From Glaciecola amylolytica (GTDB taxonomy: Bacteria > Bacteroidota > Bacteroidia > Flavobacteriales_D > Crocinitomicaceae), in contig CP034120.1 of NCBI GenBank assembly GCA_003856375.1, positions 62,001 to 126,000 on the forward strand: a stretch of 64,000 nucleotides of DNA, written 5' to 3'. Below, one piece after another: positions 17,004 to 25,937 of this stretch (within the stretch, counting starts at the first letter, position 1; every line of letters begins with the position of its first letter). The notes beneath the pieces were generated by a model. The model was given only the letters and a program-made list of their open reading frames with translations, was not told the DNA's origin and ran no database searches. The position numbers and the translations under genes are program-made.

Positions 17004-19427
17004 ATGGAAATATCCACATTAGAATTAGTATCAGAAAATACTATCAAAAAAATAAAAGGAATAAATTTTAAATCAGAGTCAACTGAAATTGATTTTAAAG
17101 AGATTTATAAAATAAGTGATACAAAATCAAAGGTTGAATTTGTAAAGGATATAAAATCTTTTGCAAATTCTAAAGGAGGCTATATAATTTTTGGAGTAAA
17201 TAATAACTCTGAATGGATAGGCTTGGATGCTAGAAGTGATGATGATATAGATGATGCCACGATTCAAAATATTGTAGACGAGTATATAGAAGGGGAGATT
17301 GAACTTATCTCAAACATTATAGAGATTGAATCTAAGTCGTTTTTTGCAATCTATGTTTTTCCAAACAAAGAAGTTTTAACTTTTAAAAAGGATGGGCAAT
17401 ATCCCAAAAAAACTTGGGGGAAAGTGAAAAAAGAAACAAATGATTTTGCATTTAGGAAAAATGACGTTTATTGTAGAAGAGGTAGTCGATCAATAAAAGC
17501 AGATAAGTTGTTTTTCCAAAAGAAATCTGTAGAATTTAAAATCATTGAAAATGTACTAAACCAAAAAAATATTTACAATGAATTCATAGGTCGTCAATCA
17601 TACATACATGATTTGTATTCTAAATTACAAAATTCCAATAATAGAATAATTCAAATTGATGGGATTGGTGGAATTGGTAAAACTAGCTTTGTACACTACT
17701 TTTGCGAGCAACTAATTAAAAACGAGGATTTTAAGTCTGATTTTGAGTTCATTATATGGACTAGCTCAAAACGCAATCGATATACTCCTAAAGGTATAAC
17801 TAGCATTACAGAATTTATATCTAATTACTATGATTTAATAAATGATGTATATAAATTTCTTTTAGATAAAAATTTAATTGAAGAAGGTTTTAACTATGAA
17901 GACCCAGAAGAAGTTATCGTTAATTTCTTTGAAAAAAACAATGTTTTATTAATTGTTGACAATTTAGAAACCCTAAATGATTCTGATTTATTAAAGTTGT
18001 TAGAAAACTTTCCTACAAATTCTAAAGCAATTTTAACAACTAGAGAGACCCTAGGCGATTTTTATATGGCGAGAATAAATTTAGAAGGTTTTAAAGAAGA
18101 AATAGAATTTCCTGAATTCCTTGATTCTCAGTATAAGTTTTATTCTACTCTAGAACTAAAGTTTTCTGATATTTATAGGAGTGATTTAAAAGAATTGTAT
18201 GAATATACAAAAGGTATGCCTTTAGCAGGTCAATTAATCACTCATCAAATTTCTCAAAATACACCAATAGAGGTTGTAATAAAAAACCTGAAAAATGGAG
18301 ATGCATATCATGATATTCTTACATTTTGTTTTGAGGGATCTATTAGTAAGCTAGATACTGATGAAAGAGTTGTGTTATATATATTATCGCTTTCAGAAAG
18401 GGAGGATTTACTTTCGGCTGACGATGTTTCTTATATTTCAGGGTTTAATATTGACGAAATAGGATTTAACATACTACCTAAATTATCTTCAATATCATTA
18501 GCCTTATCTTTTAAAAATATTGATCAAACTGTTGGGTATACTTTACCACATTTAGCAAAAATTTATATTAAAAAGTTCTTGAATCTTGACAATGAAAAAA
18601 ATATTTTGGAAAAATTCGAATCATTTATTCAAGAAAGAAAAGCCTTTTCAAATGGGGATTTAAATAATATCCAGTTATTATCTCGATCTAATGCAACAAA
18701 TCATAAGGAAAAAGTTGCTTCAAGTGAAGCATTAAGGGCGCTTTCTATTTCAAATTTTGATTATGATGTTGCAATTGATTTGATTAATGAGTTGCTTAAA
18801 CAAAATAATAAGTTTCCATTTCTTTACTTAATAAAAGGTAAGATACAGGATAATAGTTTTCATCCGGATAGTTATGAATTGGCAAAACAAGAATTTCAAA
18901 TTGCAATTGATTTAGATGATCATTTTATAGAGGCCTTAGTTGAGCTAGGATATCTTGAGTTAAAGAACCGAGTTGGGAAAAATAAAACTTCAAAGGAAAT
19001 GATTCAAGAAGCAATTAAATACTTTGAGAAGGTGTTGACTATCGAAAAAGAAAATAATCGAGCTCATTTGGGGTTGGGCCAGGCATTTGCGGCTCAATCA
19101 AAAGACATAAATTATTATTACAATAAAGAAGCTAAGCATAATAAAGCTAAACTAGCTAATGTACATTTCGAGCAATCCTATTATTTAGGAGATAAAATTA
19201 CACCTACACAGGTTCATTCGAATGCTATAACAGCCTTTAATCAATCATTAAATTTTACCAAGAACTTAAGAGATTATATTACCGCTTTTGAAATCGTTTC
19301 GAAGGGATTAACTTTCGAGCCTACAAATCGAAAATTATTAAATCTACAACAGGATTTAACCTATAAATTAAATCCTGAAGAATATAGTACAAAATTGTTT
19401 GCAGAAAAGGGCTGGTTAAAAAAATAA
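17004..19427 (+). CDS. STAND NTPase with AlbA_2/Schlafen-like N-terminus and TPR C-terminus (candidate defence protein)
   Basis: The 807-residue protein (ATG 17004; a GTG at 16965 would add 13 residues) has three parts. Residues ~25-165 match an AlbA_2/Schlafen-type domain: ESTEIDFKE, SFANSKGGYIIFGVNN and YCRRGSRSIKAD. Residues ~205-420 form an NB-ARC-like ATPase with P-loop GIGGIGKTS (220-228) and Walker B VLLIVDNLE (about 314-322), then a Pro-Leu turn in TKGMPLAGQL that resembles the NB-ARC GLPLA motif. After a helical linker, residues ~575-770 show TPR-like repeats (ALVELGYLEL, AHLGLGQAFAAQ). This effector-switch-sensor layout is that of bacterial STAND immune proteins. The gene is much more AT-rich than its neighbours and stands alone, which suggests transfer. 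The AlbA_2 domain could be a nucleic-acid-binding or RNase effector; that is inference. Confidence 0.85.
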   Translation: MEISTLELVSENTIKKIKGINFKSESTEIDFKEIYKISDTKSKVEFVKDIKSFANSKGGYIIFGVNNNSEWIGLDARSDDDIDDATIQNIVDEYIEGEIELISNIIEIESKSFFAIYVFPNKEVLTFKKDGQYPKKTWGKVKKETNDFAFRKNDVYCRRGSRSIKADKLFFQKKSVEFKIIENVLNQKNIYNEFIGRQSYIHDLYSKLQNSNNRIIQIDGIGGIGKTSFVHYFCEQLIKNEDFKSDFEFIIWTSSKRNRYTPKGITSITEFISNYYDLINDVYKFLLDKNLIEEGFNYEDPEEVIVNFFEKNNVLLIVDNLETLNDSDLLKLLENFPTNSKAILTTRETLGDFYMARINLEGFKEEIEFPEFLDSQYKFYSTLELKFSDIYRSDLKELYEYTKGMPLAGQLITHQISQNTPIEVVIKNLKNGDAYHDILTFCFEGSISKLDTDERVVLYILSLSEREDLLSADDVSYISGFNIDEIGFNILPKLSSISLALSFKNIDQTVGYTLPHLAKIYIKKFLNLDNEKNILEKFESFIQERKAFSNGDLNNIQLLSRSNATNHKEKVASSEALRALSISNFDYDVAIDLINELLKQNNKFPFLYLIKGKIQDNSFHPDSYELAKQEFQIAIDLDDHFIEALVELGYLELKNRVGKNKTSKEMIQEAIKYFEKVLTIEKENNRAHLGLGQAFAAQSKDINYYYNKEAKHNKAKLANVHFEQSYYLGDKITPTQVHSNAITAFNQSLNFTKNLRDYITAFEIVSKGLTFEPTNRKLLNLQQDLTYKLNPEEYSTKLFAEKGWLKK

Positions 19428-19752
19428 GAGTTATGTGGTATATGATAGATTACTCAAAAAAATATGACTAAGTAAAAGAGGGATTTGATATAGTAATATT
19501 TTTGGGGGGTAAATAATTTGTTGCCTTATTGCTCATTATTTCTCCTTCAAGAAAGAAATAATGAGCATTCTATCTAAATTGGATGCTCTTTTCAGAGTTA
19601 AAATGAAAACCCTTCTTCAAATAGTAAGTTCCCCACATCCCATAAAACATACACATCAATAGCTGATCCGCACACAAAACTCAAAATAGTCGCTTTGCAG
19701 CCAACCATATCGATATTTTCACTGTTTATAAGTAAAGACTAGAACTCTTTTT
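19428..19752 (+). promoter_or_regulatory. Gap with two mutually exclusive hairpins, the second a terminator
   Basis: A perfect 14-bp stem, TGCTCATTATTTCT (19530-19543) with AGAAATAATGAGCA (19554-19567), shares its 3' arm with a second stem GAGCATTC (19563-19570)/GGATGCTC (19581-19588) that runs into TTTT. Only one can form at a time. The second is probably the terminator of the STAND NTPase gene. The rest of the gap, to the ATG at 19753, shows nothing else clear. Confidence 0.5.
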
Positions 19753-22395
19753 ATGAAAAAATGGCGTGTGTTATCGGTGGCTTTTATGCTGCTTTCGATC
19801 TTATCTTATGGACAGTTGACAGCGACATTTACAACAAACGTCAATACGAATTGTAATGGTAATGCGTGTCAGTATACAGGTCCAACAATTCTGATCAATG
19901 AGATCATGGTCACGCCGGATTTTAATGACGGATGTCTTTGCAACTCTGCAAACGGATCGAATTGTGGTGAGTGGATCGAACTTTACAATCCGAACCTGTG
20001 TCAGCCGATAGATATTTCATGTTACTATCTGGGAAACGGTACCATTGATGGAAGTGGTGCTCTTCGTATCCCTGCTGGTACGATTATCCCTCCGGGTGGC
20101 TTTTGTATTATTCGGGGAACACAAACTGCCGCTGTTCCAGCCAATTTGCTGGTTCAGAATGGGGGAAATGTAGTTGAAATTGCACCTGTTTTTCCAAATC
20201 CGGGAGTTTGCACCGGGGGAACCCGTTTCTGGCTTCCGAATACGGGGAGTTGGTTGGGAGTTTATGATAATCAGGGAGTGGCGCAGGATGCTTTGGTTTG
20301 GGGAGATGCTGCCAATGCGAATGATCAGCCTTGTATTCCGCCAACATCAGGCGGTTGTAATGCTGTACCGACTTTAAGTTCTTTTACGAATATCCCCGCA
20401 AACCGGAAAAATCAGGTGACGATTACACCTTTGCCGATCAATGGCCTTACCTATTCAAGAGTTTTGGATGGGGGAACATGGGCAAATGCTTTCCAGAACC
20501 CGACTTACGGAACGTGTAATGCAGTTTGTTTACAAGTAGCAGCATCAACTTGCACAGGTACAGCAACGATCAATGTGGCTGGAGGTTCTGCTCCGTATGC
20601 TTTTGAGTGGAGTACTCCGTCGGCGCAAACGACGCAAACGGCAACCGGGCTTTGTGCCGGAACATATACCTGTGAGGTAACGGATGCTGTGGGAATTGTT
20701 CAGGTATTTACCGTAGTGATTGCAGATTTTGTACCGGTCGTTACCATGACTGCACCGGATGAGTTGTGTATAAGCGCTCCGGCTGTTGTTTTGTTGGGAA
20801 CACCGGTTCCTACAGGGCAGGCTACAGGAGTTTTTACCGGAAACGGTGTGCAGGGCAATAACTTTAATCCGCAAACTGCAGGAGCAGGAGTTTCAGGAAT
20901 AACATATACTTATGTCGATGCAATGGGTTGCACCAATACTGCTGTGGATGCAATTACGGTTCATCCGCTGCCTGTCGTGAATCTTACAAATATTGAGTCG
21001 CCCTATTGCATTATGATTCAGGATGCGGGCATTCAGGGAACACCGGCAGGAGGACAATTGAGCGGGCCGGGAGTATCTCAAAATCAGTTTCATCCAAACC
21101 AGGCTGGTGCCGGAACCTTTAATTTAATGTATCAATATCAGGATGCTAACGGCTGTGTCAATTCGGTAACAGCTACCGTTGAAGTGAGAGCAGAAGCACC
21201 GGATCCTGTCATTACGGCTCCTGCAGACCTGTGTATTGACGGAGAAGATATAATGATTCAGGTAAGTCCTGCGGGCGGACAAATGCAGGTGAATGGTGCC
21301 AATACAGGTTTGAACTTTTCACCTCAGACTTATGGTGTCGGAGTGCAGGGACTCACTTATTCCTATGTCGACGAAGACGGATGCATCGGGACAGGAACTG
21401 CAAGCATAGAAATACATGAATTGCCCGTTCTGACAATGAACCTGCAAAACGTTTATTGTTCCGGGGCAGAATTTATCCCTCTGTTGCCACAACCTGCCGG
21501 AGGAATTCTTTCGGGTGATAATGTGATCGGAGGCCAGTTAAACCTGGATCAGGCCGATGCCGGAACGTATACAATCAGATATGAATTTACAGATCAATTT
21601 GGTTGTTTCAATTTCTTAGAGGGAAATTACATCGTGTCTGAAAGCATTACACCAGGTTTTGATCATGTATTGGATTGTGCCCGGAAGTTAACCGTGGATG
21701 CAGATCCGAAAGATACCACTTATACATACACTTGGAATTTCGGGGGTGTTGAAGTGATTGGCGGTCCGGCTAATTCCTTTCAGTTCGGGAATCCGGCATC
21801 GTATCCGGTTACATTAACAATAACAGATGAATTGGGCTGTAGTCACAGTGTTGTCAATGTGGTAGAAATACCATACAGTGATTTGCTTGACTTTCAAATT
21901 GTCACAAATCCGGTGGTGGATGGTTTACCGGTCACATTTCGGAATTTGTTGCTCATGGAAAACGTCGTTTACGAATGGGATTTCGGAGACGGAAATCTGT
22001 CCGATGTTTTGCATCCGAGTCATACCTACGATCATCCGGGAACGTATCTGGTGTTGTTGACCGCAACAGATTCGAATGGCTGTAAATTCACAAACTGGAA
22101 AACGATCATTATTCCGGAACAGGTTTACATTTATGTTCCGAATGCATTTACGCCCAACGGTGATGGGTACAATAACTATTTCGAAGCAAAGATTACCGGA
22201 ATCAATGAACTGGAGGTTCAGATTTTCAATCGTTGGGGAGAACAGATTTTCCGCTCTGCAAATCCGGACTTCAAATGGGATGGTACGTATAAAGAGCAAA
22301 CATGTCCGGATGGTATTTACAGCTACGTAATAACTTATACCCCGCTTACCGGTCCGCGAAACACTATCAAAGGACATGTGAACTTGCTGAGGTAA
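19753..22395 (+). CDS. Secreted lamin-tail/PKD protein with type B T9SS sorting domain
   Basis: An 880-residue protein with a signal peptide (ending LLSILSYGQ). Residues ~45-180 form a lamin-tail (LTD) domain (ILINEIMVTPDFND, GEWIELYNP, IPPGGFCIIRG). A SprB-type repeat follows (GGSAPYAFEWS to CAGTYTCEVTD), then several related ~75-residue modules, each with a pattern like PAGGxxxGxGV and TYxYxDxxGC, and a PKD domain (VYEWDFGDGNLS). The last 85 residues (YVPNAFTPNGDGYNNYFE, FNRWGEQIFRS, DGIYSYVI) form the gliding-motility-type C-terminal domain used for T9SS export. It is a surface or matrix protein with unknown ligand. The many Cys pairs could form disulfides. Confidence 0.88.
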   Translation: MKKWRVLSVAFMLLSILSYGQLTATFTTNVNTNCNGNACQYTGPTILINEIMVTPDFNDGCLCNSANGSNCGEWIELYNPNLCQPIDISCYYLGNGTIDGSGALRIPAGTIIPPGGFCIIRGTQTAAVPANLLVQNGGNVVEIAPVFPNPGVCTGGTRFWLPNTGSWLGVYDNQGVAQDALVWGDAANANDQPCIPPTSGGCNAVPTLSSFTNIPANRKNQVTITPLPINGLTYSRVLDGGTWANAFQNPTYGTCNAVCLQVAASTCTGTATINVAGGSAPYAFEWSTPSAQTTQTATGLCAGTYTCEVTDAVGIVQVFTVVIADFVPVVTMTAPDELCISAPAVVLLGTPVPTGQATGVFTGNGVQGNNFNPQTAGAGVSGITYTYVDAMGCTNTAVDAITVHPLPVVNLTNIESPYCIMIQDAGIQGTPAGGQLSGPGVSQNQFHPNQAGAGTFNLMYQYQDANGCVNSVTATVEVRAEAPDPVITAPADLCIDGEDIMIQVSPAGGQMQVNGANTGLNFSPQTYGVGVQGLTYSYVDEDGCIGTGTASIEIHELPVLTMNLQNVYCSGAEFIPLLPQPAGGILSGDNVIGGQLNLDQADAGTYTIRYEFTDQFGCFNFLEGNYIVSESITPGFDHVLDCARKLTVDADPKDTTYTYTWNFGGVEVIGGPANSFQFGNPASYPVTLTITDELGCSHSVVNVVEIPYSDLLDFQIVTNPVVDGLPVTFRNLLLMENVVYEWDFGDGNLSDVLHPSHTYDHPGTYLVLLTATDSNGCKFTNWKTIIIPEQVYIYVPNAFTPNGDGYNNYFEAKITGINELEVQIFNRWGEQIFRSANPDFKWDGTYKEQTCPDGIYSYVITYTPLTGPRNTIKGHVNLLR

Positions 22396-22941
22396 ATTCG
22401 ACATTTTCAATTCGAATCCATTTCACATATTGGTAAAACACCTTTTCCCGGAAAGACCTCCTGAAAATCACATTTCATGCTCAGGTAAAGCAAGGATACT
22501 GTACTGATCAAGTATGGATAAAGCATAGATACTGTATGAGAATATAGGTGATGCTCCGTTTTTTTCTACAAATTAAATGACTCGGCTACCGCACTCGTAT
22601 AGATAACAGTAAGCGCTGCCGGTAGGAGTGCTAAAAATTTGTGCATTTGTGTTGAATGATGAATTACCTGCTGCAGGTTCTTGGATATCTTTTTCTCAGG
22701 AAATCTAAAGACCGGTTTGCCATGTTGAACAGATTCCTCCGACCTGATAATGCATAACAACGGCTACTCGCCATTGATGAGTGAGCCATTTGTTTTTTAG
22801 AGATTAAGTAACAGAGTGATTGCGCGTAACATACTTCTGTTTTTCTTCTTAAAAAGCTTCTGGAAGTTTAATCTCCGAATAATCCTCCCTTAACGCCGTT
22901 GTTGTCTGTATGGCTGAACTTTACAGTATTACTAAAACTCT
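22396..22941. other. Long non-coding gap between two T9SS genes
   Basis: About 545 bases with no supported gene. It contains an imperfect 17-bp direct repeat, AAAGCAAGGATACTGTA (22487-22503) and AAAGCATAGATACTGTA (22520-22536), 33 bases apart; a weak hairpin GGCTACTC/GAGTGAGCC at 22762-22787 followed by TTTGTTTTTT (terminator-like); and a TCCTCCCTTAA fragment at 22885. A minus-strand 64-codon ORF (22566-22760) has no family signature and I do not accept it. The gap may hold decayed DNA. Confidence 0.4.
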
Positions 22942-24930
22942 GTGATGATGAGAATTTATGTTATACTGATTGCTGCTTTTATACCAATGGTGGCAAAATC
23001 ACAAACTACGCGTATTTATACCTTGCAGGGAGCAGGAAGTGCCAGTCCGCTGGTTTCACAAACCGTTACGACCGAAGGAGTGGTTTATGCCGATTTTCAG
23101 ACTTCGGGTTTACTCAACGGGTTCTTTATTCAGGATACTTTGGGAGACGGAAATCCCTTGACCTCTGATGGGGTACTCGTTTATAATCCGGGTGGAATCA
23201 ATGTGAATGTGGGAGATTATGTGACTGTAACCGGACAGGTGCAGGAATATTTCGATCTCACTGAAATAGGAAATGTGACGAATGTGACCATTCTCGGGAC
23301 GGTTACAAACATGGTAACTCCAGTTCCGGTAACTCTTCCGGTGGCAACACTTGCAGAATTGGAAGCACTTGAAGGAATGTATGTTACTTTTCCTCAAAAC
23401 CTGGTTGTGACCGACAATTACAATCTTGGAAAATACGGTGAATTGACACTTGCAACCGAAAGACAATTCATCCCGACGGATGGAATTGACCCCAACGATA
23501 ATCCTGCTTCAGGAACTACAAGTACTGGTACGTCCAATGTGGCTGCCATTACGGCTCTTTCAGATTTGCATGTCAGAAGCCGCATTCTGATCGATGATGC
23601 AAAGACAAGTTCGTGGCCCAATCCGGTTCCATACATTGATCCTGTAAAACGTACATTACGAAACGGGTCAACAGCTCAGCAGGTTACCGGAGCGCTGTCG
23701 TACAGTTTCTCTAAATACAGGCTTATGCCAACACAACCTTTGGTGTTCAATTATGCTCCGCGTCCTGCAGTTCCGGTTGTTGGCGGAGATATCAAAGTCG
23801 TAAGCTTTAATATTCTGAACTTCTTTTCAACGATCGATGACGGGGCGAATGGAGCACGTGGAGCAGATTCTCCGGCCGAATATGTTCGTCAGCGCAATAA
23901 ACTCATCTCGGCACTCGATTCTCTGGATGCAGATATTTACGCATTGATCGAAGTGGAAAACAATGCCGTTGCTGCGGATAGTATTTTGTATGCGTTGAAT
24001 GCTGCGGTTGGATCACCAATCTATGCATTGGCAACGGAAAGTCCGTTTACGGGAACTTATGCCATCAAAAACGTCTTCATTTACAAAACAGCCTCCGTAA
24101 CACCATTGGATTCAATGATGACTTCTACCGATGTGTTGTTCTATCCTCCGCCAATTGCAAGACAATTCGAAATAAACGCAACAGGAGGCCGCTTTAATCT
24201 GATTGCAAATCACTATCGTTACAAAGGCTGTGACGCAGCTGTCGGTGCAGATTTGGATCAGCTTGACGGGCAAAGCTGTTACAATGCAACACGTAGACAG
24301 CAGTCGGTTAAAATGCTGGAGTTCTTTGATAACATTGAAACACTAACGAATAACGATAAACACCTTGTAGTAGGTGATTTCAATGCATATTCACAGGAAG
24401 ATCCGATGGATGTTTTTGTGGGAGCAGGCTACAATATGCTGATCGAAGATTCTTACTCTTATGCTTATATGAGTGAGTTTGGATCGTTGGATCACGTTTT
24501 TGCTTCACCTTCTTTAACTCCAATGGTGAATGATGCTAAAATCTGGCACATCAATGCCGATGAACCACCGGCACTCGACTACAACCTGGAAAATATTGTG
24601 GATGATTTGTATGAAAGCAATCCTTACCGCTCTTCCGACCATGATCCTTTGGTGATTGGGTTGACGATTGAAAGTGAATCCGCTGGTCTTGCAGAAATGA
24701 ACCCCGTAACGGCAATCTACCCGAATCCTTTCTCGGAAATGTTGATATTCAAAACAACACAGACGGTGGATCTTCAATTAACAGATCTTTCAGGTCGCAT
24801 CCTGAAAACGATTCCTTCTGTTAACGGAACATACGAATTGAATACCTCCGATTTATCGGGAGGAGTGATTTTGCTTTCTACTTATGTAAACGGAAAAGTG
24901 GTTGCAACACAACGCGTTGTAAAACGCTGA
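22942..24930 (+). CDS. Secreted endonuclease/exonuclease/phosphatase-fold nuclease with type A T9SS sorting domain
   Basis: A 662-residue protein resembling ExeM/NucH-type extracellular nucleases. After a signal peptide (ending MVAKSQ), residues ~20-260 form an OB-like N-terminal region (TEGVVYADFQTSGLLNGFFI, VNVGDYVTVTGQV). Residues ~280-575 are the EEP catalytic domain: VVSFNILNFF, ALIEVENN (metal-binding Glu), NHYRYKGC, VGDFNAYSQEDP (Asp-Phe-Asn), SLDHVFAS and SSDHDPLVIGL (catalytic Asp-His). All key residues are present, so it should be active. The last ~75 residues (YPNPFSEMLIF to the basic tail VVKR) are the type A sorting domain. It likely degrades extracellular DNA for nutrients or biofilm turnover. 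Its terminator follows. Confidence 0.9.
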   Translation: MMMRIYVILIAAFIPMVAKSQTTRIYTLQGAGSASPLVSQTVTTEGVVYADFQTSGLLNGFFIQDTLGDGNPLTSDGVLVYNPGGINVNVGDYVTVTGQVQEYFDLTEIGNVTNVTILGTVTNMVTPVPVTLPVATLAELEALEGMYVTFPQNLVVTDNYNLGKYGELTLATERQFIPTDGIDPNDNPASGTTSTGTSNVAAITALSDLHVRSRILIDDAKTSSWPNPVPYIDPVKRTLRNGSTAQQVTGALSYSFSKYRLMPTQPLVFNYAPRPAVPVVGGDIKVVSFNILNFFSTIDDGANGARGADSPAEYVRQRNKLISALDSLDADIYALIEVENNAVAADSILYALNAAVGSPIYALATESPFTGTYAIKNVFIYKTASVTPLDSMMTSTDVLFYPPPIARQFEINATGGRFNLIANHYRYKGCDAAVGADLDQLDGQSCYNATRRQQSVKMLEFFDNIETLTNNDKHLVVGDFNAYSQEDPMDVFVGAGYNMLIEDSYSYAYMSEFGSLDHVFASPSLTPMVNDAKIWHINADEPPALDYNLENIVDDLYESNPYRSSDHDPLVIGLTIESESAGLAEMNPVTAIYPNPFSEMLIFKTTQTVDLQLTDLSGRILKTIPSVNGTYELNTSDLSGGVILLSTYVNGKVVATQRVVKR

Positions 24931-24952
24931 TTGATCTTGCTGCCTGCTTTAT

Positions 24953-24997
24953 AAACAGGGCTGAAACAATGTGGGAACGTCTCAGCTCTGTTTTTTT
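24953..24997 (+). terminator. Terminator of the nuclease gene
   Basis: AAACAGGGCTGA (24953-24964) pairs with TCAGCTCTGTTT (24982-24993) with one G-U pair, followed by a run of T. Confidence 0.85.
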
Positions 24998-25080
24998 ATT
25001 TCTTTTGAATAGTCCTGACGAATCGAGATGCTGTTTTAGCAATAATTCAGAACTGGATGTATACGCTTAATGACGCGGTT

Positions 25081-25130
25081 GTTAGCCACCTGAAAATTCG
25101 TGTTCCGATAGCTATTGGAATCGTGGCAAC
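25081..25130. repeat. Nested inverted repeat with TTCCGATAGC core
   Basis: GTTAGCCAC (25081-25089) and GTGGCAAC (25123-25130) pair with one bulged A around an inner palindrome TTCCGATA/TATTGGAA sharing a GC centre (25103-25120). Structure and core resemble the element at 16197-16262. Confidence 0.5.
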
Positions 25131-25194
25131 CCTTGGGTGTAACCTGAATTTAATATAAACATTTCTTTTTCAAGCCGTGAGAATGAAAAGTCTG

Positions 25195-25740
25195 TTATCC
25201 TTCTATCCCGAATTCCTTCGGATAGCGAACCGTTCCACTTACGTGTTGCAATGCATTTTCGCTTAATTCGATTGCCATACAATTCTCATCCGGAACATCA
25301 AAAGGCAGTTTTATTCCGAAGTTTTTAGCCATTTCGTATCCGAACCGGGGATAATAATTCTGATGTCCCAATAAGATGATCGAGTGAAATCCAAGTTCTT
25401 TGGCCTTTTCATGAGCCGCAAGAATCAATTGTCCTCCTACTCCCTTTCCTTGATATTCCGGTAAAATAGCAACAGGGGCCAAAGCAAGTGATTCTGTTTC
25501 TTTCAGATCGTCAGCTACGATTTTCAGTTTTGTAAGCAGAACGTAGCCTGCAATTTTTCCGTCTGTTTCCGCAACAAGAGACAGTTCCGGAACGAAAGCG
25601 TCTGAATTTCTCAGTCTTTCAACCAAAAATTGCTCCTGATGATCCGTGAATTCTTCTTTTTCAAAGGCGCTTTGGATGAGGTCAAAAACCGTTTTGTAAT
25701 CTTCCTTTTCCTCTTTCCGGATATTGATTTTCAGATTCAT
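25195..25740 (-). CDS. GNAT family N-acetyltransferase (YhbS-like)
   Basis: A 181-residue acetyltransferase: IRKEEKEDYKTVFDLIQSAF at the N-terminus, the acetyl-CoA pyrophosphate loop in LPEYQGKGVGGQLI (Q-x-x-G-x-G type), then HEKAKELGFHSIILLGHQNYYPRFGY, all typical of the YhbS/COG3153 group. The acceptor substrate is unknown. A TAGTTTTG -7 box ends four bases before the ATG, implying a leaderless message. The gene is alone on the minus strand. Confidence 0.88.
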   Translation of the reverse strand: MNLKINIRKEEKEDYKTVFDLIQSAFEKEEFTDHQEQFLVERLRNSDAFVPELSLVAETDGKIAGYVLLTKLKIVADDLKETESLALAPVAILPEYQGKGVGGQLILAAHEKAKELGFHSIILLGHQNYYPRFGYEMAKNFGIKLPFDVPDENCMAIELSENALQHVSGTVRYPKEFGIEG

Positions 25741-25744
25741 GCTT

Positions 25745-25752
25745 CAAAACTA
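25745..25752 (-). promoter_or_regulatory. -7 box of the acetyltransferase gene (TAGTTTTG)
   Basis: Exact TAnnTTTG match on the minus strand, four bases upstream of the ATG. Confidence 0.55.
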
Positions 25753-25892
25753 CGAAAAGGGCTTATTGGAATGAATCTTTTTGCTGTACAATATTTTATC
25801 CGGGTTAAGTTAGTTTGTGAAATTTCTGATTTTGAATAACTGATTTAATGAATGATTCATCGGTGCTTAACCACGTTGAAAAGAGGATGGGC

Positions 25893-25900
25893 TAACTTTG
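25893..25900 (+). promoter_or_regulatory. -7 box before the 32-residue ORF (TAACTTTG)
   Basis: Exact TAnnTTTG match, 37 bases upstream of the small ORF's ATG at 25938. Confidence 0.55.
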
Positions 25901-25937
25901 CAGAGTCTGGAAAAGAAAGACCAAACAAACAGAAATC

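Noticed and set aside
16051-19752. Genomic island inserted at tRNA-Phe
   Set aside because: I looked for a second copy of the tRNA 3' end or an integrase and found neither; AT-richness alone does not define borders.
22487-22536. Two spaced 17-bp repeats as a CRISPR remnant
   Set aside because: Only two imperfect units, 33 bases apart start to start, no palindromic repeat and no cas genes.
22566-22760. 64-codon minus-strand ORF in the long gap
   Set aside because: A hydrophobic C-terminal piece exists, but no promoter box, no motif and an unlikely N-terminus; kept only as part of the gap description.
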